A stretch of 64,000 bases of DNA. It comes from Parvularcula lutaonensis. GTDB lineage: Bacteria; Pseudomonadota; Alphaproteobacteria; Caulobacterales; Parvularculaceae. The stretch is taken from contig NZ_BMXU01000003.1 in NCBI RefSeq assembly GCF_014651915.1, positions 1-64,000 on the forward strand, given 5' to 3'. The notes below the pieces were generated by a model, which ran no database searches, was not told the DNA's origin, and saw nothing but the letters and a program-made list of their open reading frames with translations. Both the position numbers and the translations under genes were made by a program. Below are positions 25,053-35,100 of this stretch, piece by piece. Positions within the stretch are counted from its first letter, which is position 1; the number at the start of each line of letters is the position of its first letter.

Positions 25053-27278
25053 CTATTCACCCGGCTTCAGGTGCCTGTCGAAGAACCGCATCGAGTGGGT
25101 GAAGCGGTGCTGTCCCTGCGGCCCAGAATGGATCGAGTGGCGCTGGCCCGGATAGGTCATCATCTCGAAGTCCTTGCCCATCGCCTGCAGCCTTGCGAAC
25201 ACGCGTGTCGAATTGTCGAACGTCACGTTGTCGTCGGCCATGCCGTGGATGATGAGCAGCGGCGTCTCGAGCTGTCCGAGATAGGGAAACACGGACGAGC
25301 GCTCATAGCCTTCGGGGTTGTCCTGCGGCGTATCCATGTAACGCTCCGTGTAGAACGTGTCATACAGCGACCAGTCCGACACCGGCGCGCCCGAGACCGC
25401 AGCCGCGAAGGTCCCTTCCGGTGCGCGCAGCGCGAGGTGCAGGGTCATGTAGCCGCCATAGGACCAGCCGGTGACACCGATGCGGTCCTCGTCCACGTAA
25501 GGCAAAGAGGCCAGGAAGTCCGTGCCCTGAAGCTGGTCGGTCACCTCGACGCCCGCCATGTTCCGGTAGAGATGGTCCTCGAAGCCTTTGCCCCGGCCGC
25601 CCGAGCCGCGCCCGTCGATCGTGAAAACGACATAGCCCTGCTGCTGCATGTACTGGTCGAACAGGAACCAGCGGCCGAAGCTGTTGGTCACGAGCTGCGG
25701 CCCCGGCCCGCCATAGACGCGCAGGATCGCCGGGTATTCCTTGCTCTCGTCGAAATCGTGAGGCTTCAGGATAGAGTAATAGAGCGCCTCGCCCGTTTCG
25801 GCCGTCAGTGTGCCGAATTCCGGGGTCTGGTGGGCGTCGAGATAGGGGTAGTAGGGATGCATTCGGTCGAGGGCATTCTCCTCGATCCAGGTGATCCGCT
25901 CGCCGTCCGCGTCATAGAGCCCGGTCTGCGGCGGCGTCGAGGAGTTGGACGAAGTCGCCACGAAACTCCCTGCATCCGGAGCCATCGACACCGACCACGT
26001 CGAGCCGAGCCGGGTCACCCGCTCGGGCGCGCCGGGGTCCTTGTAGCTCACCCGGTAGAGGTGCCGTTCCAGCGGCGTGTCGACATGGGCGACGAAATAG
26101 ACCTCGCCAGCCTCTTCATCGACGGCGGCAATCCCCCGCACCTGCCAGTCGCCGAGCGTGACCTGCGTTTTCTCTCCGTCCTCGGAGAAATGGAGAATGT
26201 GCCGGAAGCCCGTTTCCTCCGTCGTCCAGAGAAACCCGCCCTCTGCGAGCGGATGGAAGTCATCGGACAGGTTGATCCATGCGTCCTGCTTCTCCGTGTA
26301 GACCTCTTCGACTTGCCCGGTTCCGAGGTTCACCTTGCTGAGGGTCAGCTCGGTCTGGTCCCGGTTGACCGTCTGGATGAAGAGATCCTCCGGCGATGCC
26401 CAGTCCACGCGCGCAAGATAGGTGTCCGGCGAGGCGCCCCACATCACCTTGACAGGGCGGCGCTTGTCCATGTCCTTGATGAAGAGGTCGACCACTGCAT
26501 TCGGGCGTCCTGCCCGCGGGTAGCGCTGCTCGATCACCGTCACGTCATTGGCGGCAATATCAAAGCGCGGGATGATGTCGACGCCGGTTTCGTCCGTGCG
26601 CGTATAGACAATGCGCTGGTCGTCGGGACTCCACCAATTGCCGGTGTAGCGGTTCATCTCTTCCTGCGCGACGAACTCCGCCGTGCCGTAGGAGACGGCG
26701 CCCTCGCCCTGGGGCGAGATCCGGCGCTCGCGGCCGCTGTCGAGATCGATCGCATAGAGGGTGCCGTCCCGCAGGAAGCTGACGTACTCTCCTGACGGAG
26801 AGACCTTGGCGTCATACTCGAAACCCTCGGTCTCGGTCAGCCTGCGGACGCTCTTGTCGTCAAGCGCCACGAGGAAGAGGTCGCCGGCCAGCGGCACGAG
26901 GATCTGTTCGCCTTCGGAATCCCACTGGTACTGGACGATGCCCTTCGAGCTCGAGATCCGCTTGCGCTCGCGCAGGGCCTTCTCCTCTTCGGACAGCTCG
27001 AAATCGTCAGGCTCGAGGAGCTTCGAATCGACCAGCATCGAAGCCTCGCCGGTCTCCACGTCATAGGCCCACAGGTCGAGCCTGGAGGCGTCGTCTTCGC
27101 GCGCCTTCAGGAAGGTGACGAGCGAGCCGTCCGGGGCGTAGGCCACGGCCCGCGGGCTGGTCCCGGTCAGGCTCGGGCTGGCGAACAGCCTGTCGAGGGA
27201 AAGCTCCTCCGCGAAGGACGTCGCGGGCAGGAGGGCGGTGGCGGCGAGGATACTGGCTCGCAGGATGGTGCGCGTCAT
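25053..27278 (-). CDS. S9-family peptidase (dipeptidyl-peptidase IV type), secreted
   Basis: 741 aa with signal peptide (ILRASILAATALLPATSFA). An eight-bladed beta-propeller domain fills residues about 30-480; within it EFVAQEEMNRYTGNWWSPD contains the double-Glu motif that binds the substrate amino terminus in DPP IV. The alpha/beta-hydrolase domain carries the nucleophile in GWSYGGYM, Asp in HGMADDNV and His in GQRHSI. It removes dipeptides, typically X-Pro, in the periplasm. Confidence 0.92.
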   Translation of the reverse strand: MTRTILRASILAATALLPATSFAEELSLDRLFASPSLTGTSPRAVAYAPDGSLVTFLKAREDDASRLDLWAYDVETGEASMLVDSKLLEPDDFELSEEEKALRERKRISSSKGIVQYQWDSEGEQILVPLAGDLFLVALDDKSVRRLTETEGFEYDAKVSPSGEYVSFLRDGTLYAIDLDSGRERRISPQGEGAVSYGTAEFVAQEEMNRYTGNWWSPDDQRIVYTRTDETGVDIIPRFDIAANDVTVIEQRYPRAGRPNAVVDLFIKDMDKRRPVKVMWGASPDTYLARVDWASPEDLFIQTVNRDQTELTLSKVNLGTGQVEEVYTEKQDAWINLSDDFHPLAEGGFLWTTEETGFRHILHFSEDGEKTQVTLGDWQVRGIAAVDEEAGEVYFVAHVDTPLERHLYRVSYKDPGAPERVTRLGSTWSVSMAPDAGSFVATSSNSSTPPQTGLYDADGERITWIEENALDRMHPYYPYLDAHQTPEFGTLTAETGEALYYSILKPHDFDESKEYPAILRVYGGPGPQLVTNSFGRWFLFDQYMQQQGYVVFTIDGRGSGGRGKGFEDHLYRNMAGVEVTDQLQGTDFLASLPYVDEDRIGVTGWSYGGYMTLHLALRAPEGTFAAAVSGAPVSDWSLYDTFYTERYMDTPQDNPEGYERSSVFPYLGQLETPLLIIHGMADDNVTFDNSTRVFARLQAMGKDFEMMTYPGQRHSIHSGPQGQHRFTHSMRFFDRHLKPGE

Positions 27279-27674
27279 GGAGCGAAGAGATGCCTTAAAT
27301 TCGGGCTATCGCCAAGCTCGGAGAAGCGATAAGCGCCCCTCGCGCTACCCGAGAGGCCCTCGCTCAGGTGCAGGTTGAGAAAACCTGCGAAGGTCGATAA
27401 TGGCCGTTTCGTGCTCACGCGCGCTTATTTCTGCATCATACGACCAAAAACAATTCACCGAATAGCTCCTTCGGCCAAAATCCAAATTGAGTTGACGGAG
27501 TCGTGGAGCTGCCGCACCGCTGTGTTTCCTCTTCATAAGAAGAGACCGGAGGCAGCGTGAAACCGGCACCTGCCGGTCCTCCGACCCAATCCGATTTCTT
27601 GTTCGTGGCCCATCACGCGCGCCGCGAAGGAAAGCGCACTGCCGTGTGAATGCTGGCCTGTGCGTGAGAGTTTT
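27279..27674. other. 396-bp intergenic region with divergent promoters
   Basis: No gene recognised. It separates the divergent S9 peptidase and DEAD-box helicase genes. The helicase side is structured: CCTCTTC-ATAA-GAAGAG near 27528-27545 and the perfect stem ACCGGCA/TGCCGGT at 27562-27577. These could form a long 5' leader as in cold-shock RNA helicases, but this is inference. Confidence 0.35.
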
Positions 27675-28976
27675 ATGAGTGATTTTTCCGAGTTCGGGCT
27701 CGCCCCCTCCATTGCCAGAGTGCTGGAGGCTGAAGGCTATGACCGCCCGACTCCCATCCAACAACAGGCGATCCCGGTCGCCCTTGAAGGCAAGGACCTC
27801 CTCGGCATCGCCCAGACGGGCACCGGCAAGACCCTCGGCTTTGCAGCCCCGATCCTGACCCGCCTCCTCGCCGAAAAGCGCCGCGCGCCGCAAAAGAGCT
27901 GCCGCACGCTGGTCCTCGCTCCGACGCGGGAGCTTGCCGCACAGATCGCGACCAGCTTCCGGACTTACGGCAAGGGCACGCGGCTCTCGGTCGAAGTCTG
28001 CTTCGGCGGCGTGAACATCAACCCGCAAAAGGCCAGGCTGCGCCAGGGTGTCGACATCCTCGTCGCCACGCCGGGCCGCCTTGAAGACCTGATGGGCCAG
28101 AAGGCCCTCAACCTCGACGGCGTCAGCCACCTCGTCCTCGACGAGGCGGACCAGATGCTCGACCTCGGTTTCATCCACGCCCTGCGCCGGATCGCCAAGG
28201 CGCTGCCGAAGAACCGCCAGACGATGTTGTTCTCGGCCACCATGCCGAAGCCGATCCGCCAGCTCGCGTCCGAATTCCTGACCGACCCGGTGGAAGTTTC
28301 CGTTGCCCCGGAAAGCACCACGGCAGAGAAGGTCGATCAGTCCGCCTACTTCATCAAGCGCGAAGACAAACCGCGCCTTCTGGCGGAGATTCTCCGCCGC
28401 GAGGAGGTCGAACAGGTCATTGTCTTCACGCGGACCAAGCACGGCGCTGACAAGCTCGTGCGTTACCTCGCCAAGCAGGACATCGACGCCGCTGCTCTCC
28501 ACGGCAACAAGAGCCAGAACCAGCGCCTGCGTGCCCTTGGCGCCTTCCGCGACAAGAAGCTGAACGTCCTGATCGCGACCGACATCGCCGCTCGCGGCAT
28601 CGACATTTCGGGCCTCGGCCACGTCATCAATTACGAGCTTCCCAACGTACCCGAACAGTACGTGCACAGAATCGGCCGCACAGGCCGCGCTGACCGCGAA
28701 GGCAATGCGATTGCCCTCGTGCAAGGCGATGAAAAGTCCTACCTCAGAGCCATTGAGAAGACGATCCGGCAGAAGATCGTCGTCGCTCCGCTACCTTCTG
28801 GCTTTGAGGAGGACTTGTCCGACCTGCCCCCGGCGAAACGCCAGCAGAACCAGGGCCGTCCGCAGCAGCGTCGCAGCGGCCCGGGACGCGGCAAGCCCGG
28901 CGCTGGCCAGTCACAGAAGCCCCGCCGCGGCGGCAACCGCCGCCCGCAAGGCCGGAAAGTCGCGGCGAAGGTCTAG
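27675..28976 (+). CDS. DEAD-box ATP-dependent RNA helicase (RhlE type)
   Basis: 433 aa from ATG 27675. All helicase motifs are seen in order: Q motif GYDRPTPIQQQAIP, motif I AQTGTGKT, Ia PTRELAAQ, Ib TPGRL, II VLDEADQM, III SATMP, IV VIVFTRTK, V ATDIAARGID, VI HRIGRTGR. The basic, Gly/Gln/Arg-rich tail (GPGRGKPGAGQSQKPRRGG) is typical of RhlE and binds RNA non-specifically. Role: RNA unwinding in ribosome assembly, mRNA decay or cold adaptation. It ends 4 bp beyond the convergent serine-hydrolase stop, so the 3' ends overlap. Confidence 0.94.
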   Translation: MSDFSEFGLAPSIARVLEAEGYDRPTPIQQQAIPVALEGKDLLGIAQTGTGKTLGFAAPILTRLLAEKRRAPQKSCRTLVLAPTRELAAQIATSFRTYGKGTRLSVEVCFGGVNINPQKARLRQGVDILVATPGRLEDLMGQKALNLDGVSHLVLDEADQMLDLGFIHALRRIAKALPKNRQTMLFSATMPKPIRQLASEFLTDPVEVSVAPESTTAEKVDQSAYFIKREDKPRLLAEILRREEVEQVIVFTRTKHGADKLVRYLAKQDIDAAALHGNKSQNQRLRALGAFRDKKLNVLIATDIAARGIDISGLGHVINYELPNVPEQYVHRIGRTGRADREGNAIALVQGDEKSYLRAIEKTIRQKIVVAPLPSGFEEDLSDLPPAKRQQNQGRPQQRRSGPGRGKPGAGQSQKPRRGGNRRPQGRKVAAKV

Positions 28977-30703
28977 TTCTTCGCCGTCAGTGCAGGGATG
29001 ATGTGACCGCCGACGAAGCGGTCACGCCACCTGCCCCAGATATAGCCTTGGCCGTAATTCCCGCCGTTGAACGCAATGACGAGGTCGAGCTCGGGCACCA
29101 CCACGACGACCTGTCCGCCGTTGCCTGCCGCTTCGAAGGAGCGGTAGGTCCGTCCGTCCACGTCGATATCGAACATGTGCCAGGCAAGACCGTCCTTGCC
29201 GCCGAAATACATGTTGCCAAAGGCTTCCTCGGACAGCCCCGTCGTCGCCGCGCTGATCTCCACCCAAGGCGTCGTTGAACGTTCGATCCACTCCTCGCTG
29301 ACCAGCCGCTCGCCGTTCCAGACACCGCCATCGAGCGCCATCTGCCCGAGCTTCAGGAAATCCCGCGGTATGAGCTCCGCTCCGCCACCCAGATAGGCGT
29401 CACCGCTCGGCATCAGGTTCCAGTGATAGCGAGACCAGCCAAGCGGCTCTGCAATCAGCCGGTCGATCAGGGACAACGCGCGCTCCTCCAACGCAGCCGC
29501 GAGGGCACCGCCAACGAGGTTCATACCGCCGGAGCAGTAGGCATAGATCTCGCCGGGGCGCCGCACCATCGGCAGGCGCGCTGTCTGGGCCCAGAGGTTG
29601 TCTTCGCCACTTTCCCAAAGCCGCCACTCCGTACCCGGACTCTGGTCATCATTATCATCGCAGGCAAGGCCGCTACGGTGGGTCATCAGGTCCGCGAGCG
29701 TCATCGCCTCGCGGCCGTCGCCCTCGGGAATGGCAGGGATCGTCCGGCGAAGGAGCGGCATGACGGGCGTGCTCTCGTCCAGCTCCGCACCATCTGCCAT
29801 GGCCGCGCCGAGGAGGATGGAGGCGAAGGTCTTTCCGGCCGAGCGGAGATCATGCCCGTCTTCCCGACCGTGGCCGAAGAAATACTCCTCGAGAACGAGC
29901 CTTCCATCCCGTGCGACGAGAACGCTGTGCACCAGGTCAGGACGTGCGGAGAGAGGGTCATGTTCAGCCAGTATACGGACGAGCTCCTCTAGCCTCTCGA
30001 CATTGAACCCGGCAGCTTCCGGCTCACCTGCTTGCCAACCATGTCCATCGGCAATCGGTGTCAGCCCATTGAACCCACCCATGCGAGGCAGAAAATCCGC
30101 CACCTGCGCACTGTCGGCGCGGACCATGGCAATCTCACCGAGCCTCGGGAAAGTCAGATGGAGCGTGTCCGCGGCTTCGTCATAGCGGTAGGATAGATTG
30201 ATCTCGCGCCCACCCCGGTTCGCCGACAAAACACCCTCCTCCGCCTTGTACTGAATGACACCACCGGTGAAATTCCACTCGGGATTTCTGATCGCGGCTA
30301 CCGACTCACCATCCCGCTTTCCAAATCCTATCAGTAGCCGGACATCGCGCTCGCGCGGCTGGGGTTCCCCGCGGAAGGTCCCACGCGCGGAGCGCATGAG
30401 GTCGAGGGGCGTCGCCATTGCCTGCCCGCCGAAGCCGTCCTCGGGCTGGATCCAGAAACCCTCGATGGCTAGTCGTCCGATCTCGCCCTCGAACCGCTCT
30501 CCGCTCGCAAGCGAGAAGGAGATGCCCCTCCCCTCCCGTTCGACCTCCAGGGGCTCGCCGTCCGCGTGAGTCTTGCATTCTCTCCGCCTGCAAACGACCT
30601 CTATGGCTCCGACCGGGGAACGGTAGACCTCCTTCCGGTAGGCAAAAATCCCCTCCGGCACAGCCTGCGCCAGAAGCACAGCCGTCAGTGTCGCGATCAT
30701 CAT
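28973..30703 (-). CDS. Serine hydrolase of the class C beta-lactamase/PBP fold with long N-terminal domain
   Basis: 576 aa. A short signal peptide (MMIATLTAVLLAQA) is followed by about 200 residues of beta-rich sequence of unknown family, with two Cys (VVCRRREC). The catalytic domain begins near LVHSVLVARDGRLVLEEYF. Motifs are SAGK (nucleophile Ser-x-x-Lys), YCSGG (Tyr of the Y-x-N site) and AGNGGQ where H/KTG is expected. It is more likely an esterase or peptidase than a true beta-lactamase. The start overlaps the GntR gene stop by ATGA, so the two are co-transcribed. Confidence 0.82.
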   Translation of the reverse strand: MMIATLTAVLLAQAVPEGIFAYRKEVYRSPVGAIEVVCRRRECKTHADGEPLEVEREGRGISFSLASGERFEGEIGRLAIEGFWIQPEDGFGGQAMATPLDLMRSARGTFRGEPQPRERDVRLLIGFGKRDGESVAAIRNPEWNFTGGVIQYKAEEGVLSANRGGREINLSYRYDEAADTLHLTFPRLGEIAMVRADSAQVADFLPRMGGFNGLTPIADGHGWQAGEPEAAGFNVERLEELVRILAEHDPLSARPDLVHSVLVARDGRLVLEEYFFGHGREDGHDLRSAGKTFASILLGAAMADGAELDESTPVMPLLRRTIPAIPEGDGREAMTLADLMTHRSGLACDDNDDQSPGTEWRLWESGEDNLWAQTARLPMVRRPGEIYAYCSGGMNLVGGALAAALEERALSLIDRLIAEPLGWSRYHWNLMPSGDAYLGGGAELIPRDFLKLGQMALDGGVWNGERLVSEEWIERSTTPWVEISAATTGLSEEAFGNMYFGGKDGLAWHMFDIDVDGRTYRSFEAAGNGGQVVVVVPELDLVIAFNGGNYGQGYIWGRWRDRFVGGHIIPALTAKN

Positions 30704-31365
30704 CGGTTACTCCCCCTCTCCTGTTGGCCCCTGCTGGCAAGCCACGCAAGGATCGGCCCCTCCCCGGAAGACAGGTTCCGCCGCAGCGCATCCGCCGCCG
30801 CTTCCAGGTCGCCCCCGCGGAGGGCATCGAGGATTTGGTCGTGCTCGTCCCCGGCCCGATAGGTCTGCCGGACCTCGCGGAAGAGCGCGAGCTCGTAACG
30901 CCGTGTCCGGACCATCATCTGCTCGATCAGGCCCAGAAGCACCCGGTTGGGGCACTGGGACAGGAGCAGCCTGTGCCAGGCCTCGTCCAGCTGCACCGCC
31001 TCTGCCGGATCGGTGGTTCCCTTCAGCCGCGCATTCATCATGGAAAGCTCGCCAAGTGTCCGGTCACGGAGCAACCCGCCAAGGCGCAGCGCCTCGGTAT
31101 CGAGGATCGGCCGCACGGCGTAGAGCTGGCTGAACTCCGAACCGGTCAGCGGCGGCACGAAGAAGCCCTTGCGGGGCTTCGAGGCGAGAAGCCCCTCCGC
31201 TTCGAGCTGCAGCAGGCTCTCCCGCAATGGCGTGCGGCTCACCCCCAGATCGGACGACAGCGCGACCTCGTTCACCCGGTCGCCATCCGGGATCCGGCCG
31301 CCAAGGATCATCTCCCGAACGGCCGCTGTGATATCATCGCGGATGTTGCTGCGCTCTATTATCAT
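30700..31365 (-). CDS. GntR-family regulator (FCD/FadR subfamily)
   Basis: 221 aa from ATG 31365; a GTG two codons earlier is possible. The N-terminal winged helix (IREMILGGRIPDGDRVNEVALSSDLGVSRTPLRESLLQLEAEGLL) and the C-terminal all-helical FCD domain (RPILDTEALRLGG, DEAWHRLLL, EHDQILDALRGGDLEAA) are both present. The FCD domain binds a carboxylate effector with metal. Its promoter region at 31363-31396 contains two GCATAC copies separated by 8 bp, a possible autoregulatory site. It likely controls the downstream serine hydrolase. Confidence 0.9.
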   Translation of the reverse strand: MIIERSNIRDDITAAVREMILGGRIPDGDRVNEVALSSDLGVSRTPLRESLLQLEAEGLLASKPRKGFFVPPLTGSEFSQLYAVRPILDTEALRLGGLLRDRTLGELSMMNARLKGTTDPAEAVQLDEAWHRLLLSQCPNRVLLGLIEQMMVRTRRYELALFREVRQTYRAGDEHDQILDALRGGDLEAAADALRRNLSSGEGPILAWLASRGQQERGSNR

Positions 31366-31433
31366 GCACACCGCATACTACACACTGCATACAGTCGACA
31401 ACACTGACGAACATGCGCTGTCTTCGAGGGGCC

Positions 31434-31796
31434 TCAGCCCTTGATGACGTCCTTGATGGTGTTGTCTTCATTCATCAGCACGACGGTCGGCTCGTGCTCC
31501 AGCGCCTCGTCGGCATCGACGTCACAGAAAGCAGCGATGATGACCCGGTCGCCCACATGGGCGTGGCGCGCCGCCGCGCCGTTCAGCATGATCTGGCCGC
31601 TGCCCGGCTCACCGGCCAGGGCATAGGTCGTCAGACGGGCGCCATTGGTGATGTTCCAGACATCGACCCGCTCATTGGGCAGGATGCCCGCCGCTTCGAG
31701 CAGTTCGGAATCGATCGCGATCGACCCCTCATAGTGAAGGTCGGTCATGGTGAGCGTAGCCTGGTGCAGCTTCGCCTTCAGCATCGACAGACGCAT
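31434..31796 (-). CDS. panD: Aspartate 1-decarboxylase
   Basis: 120 aa, the normal PanD length. It converts L-aspartate to beta-alanine for pantothenate and CoA. The proenzyme self-cleaves at Gly-Ser in [10 protein letters not shown] (Gly24-Ser25) to make the pyruvoyl cofactor. Other marks are Lys9 ([12 protein letters not shown]), Tyr58-type NGARLTTYA and GDRVIIAAF. No other pantothenate genes are adjacent. Confidence 0.95.
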   Translation of the reverse strand: MRLSMLKAKLHQATLTMTDLHYEGSIAIDSELLEAAGILPNERVDVWNITNGARLTTYALAGEPGSGQIMLNGAAARHAHVGDRVIIAAFCDVDADEALEHEPTVVLMNEDNTIKDVIKG

Positions 31797-32150
31797 GGCA
31801 TCTCCCCGGGCAGCACGCCCTTGTACAACGTGCCCAATAGCAGACAGCGCCTATGCTGCAACTGCGTTCTACCCTTAAGAATCCTTTGGCCTACACCCGT
31901 TTTGCGTGTGGCCGATTGCCGACTTCACAACTTACCTTAAGTGCGCCAGTCCGTTCAATTGTGAAACAATCACGCCGAAACCCGCATGTTTGCTAGCGTG
32001 ACTGTGTCACCCACCCTTCCGGAGGCTCAAGATTTCTCGGCTGTAACTGTGTCTTATGGTTGCATAAAAATGAAAACTCTGCACTAACTTCCGTGTAACC
32101 ATGGCAGAGTTCCGCGCGGCCCCCTCCCGCGTCGGGTTCGAGGAAGCGTG
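31797..32150. other. 354-bp intergenic region upstream of the DLHIDPL protein
   Basis: No gene recognised. It is AT-richer than its surroundings. It contains the interrupted palindrome GTGAC-TGT-GTCAC at 31998-32010, a possible operator, and an A/T-rich block around 32055-32080 (GGTTGCATAAAAATGAAAAC) that could hold the promoter of the downstream gene. GAGGAA precedes the ATG at 32151. Confidence 0.35.
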
Positions 32151-35100
32151 ATGAAAAAGTTTTTTCTAAGTTCTGGTGTTATCGCTCTCGCGATTGGTAG
32201 CGCGGCTTCAGCGGCTGATACCGCATCGTTCACCCCGCAGGATCTGCACATCGACCCGCTCGATCTGCATATTGATCCGCTGGATCTCCACATTGATCCC
32301 CTCGACCTGCATATTGATCCCTTGGATCTGCACATCGATCCGCTTCAGAAGATACTCAGCACAAGGATCTTCGAGGCAAACGACCTGCACATCGATCCGT
32401 TAGCGTTGCACCTGGACGTGCTGGACCTGCATATCGACCCGCTCGATCTGCATATTGATCCGCTGGATCTCCACATCGATCCCCTCGACCTGCATATCGA
32501 CCCGCTGAAGCTCGGGGCGCTGGCGATGCACTGGGACTCCCTCTCGGGCAACCAGGCGATGCTGTCGGGAGGGGCCGATCTTTTCTGGGGCACCTTCCAG
32601 CCCATGGATCTGCATATCGATCCGCTCGATCTGCACATTGATCCGTTGGACCTGCATATTGATCCGCTGGCGTTGCACCTGGACGTGCTGGACCTGCATA
32701 TCGACCCGCTCGATCTGCATATTGATCCGCTGGATCTCCACATCGATCCCCTCGACCTGCATATCGATCCGCTTGCAGCCTGGTTCGATCCGTCGAGGAG
32801 CCTAACGGCGGCTCATTTGTGGATCGATCCTCTGGATCTGCATATCGATCCGCTTGACCTGCACATCGATCCCTTGGATCTGCATATCGATCCCCTCGAC
32901 CTGCACATTGATCCTCTGGACCTGCACATCGATCCGCTGGCGATGCAGCTCCAAGCGCTGGCGCTCCATCTCGATGTCCTCGACCTGCATATTGATCCGC
33001 TGGATCTGCATATCGATCCCCTGGATCTCCACATCGATCCCCTCGACCTGCATATCGATCCTCTGGACCTGCATATCGACCCGCTGGCGATGCAGCTGCA
33101 GGCACGGGCGCTCCATCTCGATGTCCTCGACCTGCATATTGATCCGCTGGATCTCCACATCGATCCCCTCGACCTGCACATCGACCCGCTGGATCTCCAC
33201 ATCGACCCTCTGGTCTTGAACAGCCTTCTCGCTTTCGAACGGCTTAGTGATCCTTCGCAGGCTGACAATCTCCACCTGATATTGGAGCCTCTGCAGCAAC
33301 TTGGTGCGATCGCTGACCAGCTGGACGTCCTCCACGCCCGGCTCAGCGCGCTTGATGTCGAAACCCTCGACCTTCACATCGATCCGCTCGCCGAAGGGCA
33401 GGTCCAATCCATCCTCGGCGCGCTCGAAGGCATTCAGGGCCTGTCCGCCCAGTTGCGGCAGATCGGTGAGATCGCCATCGCTGTCACCAACGCCTACGAT
33501 CAGTACCAGGCGCTCTACGCGCGTGCAGAGGCCAGCTATGGCGCGCTTATCGAAGGTGAGACGGGCAAGGGCTTCGAGGACGGGTTCCTCACCGGATTCC
33601 TCGCCAAGCACGGCCTGTCGGGCGACGGCTTCATCGACTTCCTCCAGATGTCGGAAGGAGAGCGCGCCCAATTCCTGATCGACCTCAACGATCAGCTCTT
33701 CACCTTTGCTGGGGTCGACCACCCGGATCACTGGATGGGCGCTGTCAACTGGTCGCCGCGTCTGTCGGAGGTCGCGGGCTTTGGCGAAGGCGTCACCATC
33801 GGCGTGGTGGACCAGGCCTTCGCAGGAAATGGCGCGCTGGGCGATGCACCCGAGACGCTGGGTGCCATCGTCGAAGGGCAGGATCACGGCCTCGCGGTCA
33901 CCGGCGTCCTTGCCGGCGCGCTCGACGGCGAAGGCGTCATGGGCGTTGCTCCCGAGGCGTCCATCGTGCTCGCCAACCCCTTCGACCGGCAGTCCGAAGC
34001 CGACGAGAAATCGGTGATGCGCGCCATTCGCCGCGTCGGCCAATCCGGTGCCAGCATCATCAACCTGTCCCTCGGCGAGGAAGGCGCCGCCTTCTCGGAG
34101 GGCTGGGCAGAGGTGTTCCAGAACGCTGGCGTCCAAAGCGCGACCGATAGCGCGCTCTTCGTCATGGCCGCGGGCAACACCGGCGTCGAGCAGGACTACG
34201 ACGTCGATATGGCCGGCACCAACGGCGCCATCGAGCGGCTCATCCTCGTCGGCTCGATCGACCCCAGCGGCGACATCGCAAGTTTCTCGAACACCCCAGG
34301 GGATGCCTGCTTCACCACGGCCGATGGCTGCACGCCCATGATGGAGCGTTTCCTCGTTGCCCCCGGACAGCAGATTCTCGTCTCCACCCCGGACGGCGTT
34401 GGTCGTGCCTCGGGCACCAGCTTCGCAACACCGATGGTCTCTGGTGCGGCCGCGCTCCTGCAGAGCCGCTGGGCTTGGCTGGCTGACAACCCTGAGGCCA
34501 CCGCCGAGATCCTTTTCCGGTCGGCCGACGATCTCGGTGCGCCGGGCGTCGATGAAGTCTTCGGCTGGGGGCTTCTCAACATCAGCGCGTCGCAGCGTCC
34601 GCTCGATGCTGGTGCCCTCTTCTTCCGTACGGGCGGTGGGGATCGTTCGATCACCAATGCCGGATTCACCCCGAACCTTATGGCCCGCGTGAACCGGGGG
34701 GCCACGGTCACCGTCTTCGAAACCGTCGGCGACACCTTCCGCGACTTCAAAATCCCCGTCGGCGTCCTCGAGGCTGGCGTCATCGATCCCCGCGTCACGC
34801 TCCAGAACGACGCCGAGGCCTATTTCGGTGACCGCGTCGGTGCTTCATCTGGACAGAACCAGGCTGTCGCGGGTCTCTCCTTCTCCGGATCAGGCCGCTT
34901 CAGCGACGTGGCGCCGAAAGGAACAGTCGCGTTTGGCGGCCAGGACGCAGGCTGGGTCCTGTCGCTTGAAGCCCGTGAACCCTCCCACGGTCTCGTCGTC
35001 CCCGAAGGCGACCTCGCCTTTGAGACCCACGCCACGCTCGAGGCTACGGAAACCGGGATGACCTTCCGCTTCGGCCATGGTGACGGGGCGCTCGGCTTCT

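Noticed and set aside
32241-33212. Evenly spaced short repeats resembling a CRISPR array
   Set aside because: The unit is 21 bp without unique spacers of constant length, it is in frame and translated, and no cas genes are near.
32802-34136. Long minus-strand open frame (444 aa) with repeats opposite the DLHIDPL gene
   Set aside because: It is the shadow of the 21-bp repeat: periodic codons keep all frames open. No start site, no family match, and the plus frame has signal peptide, protease motifs and barrel.
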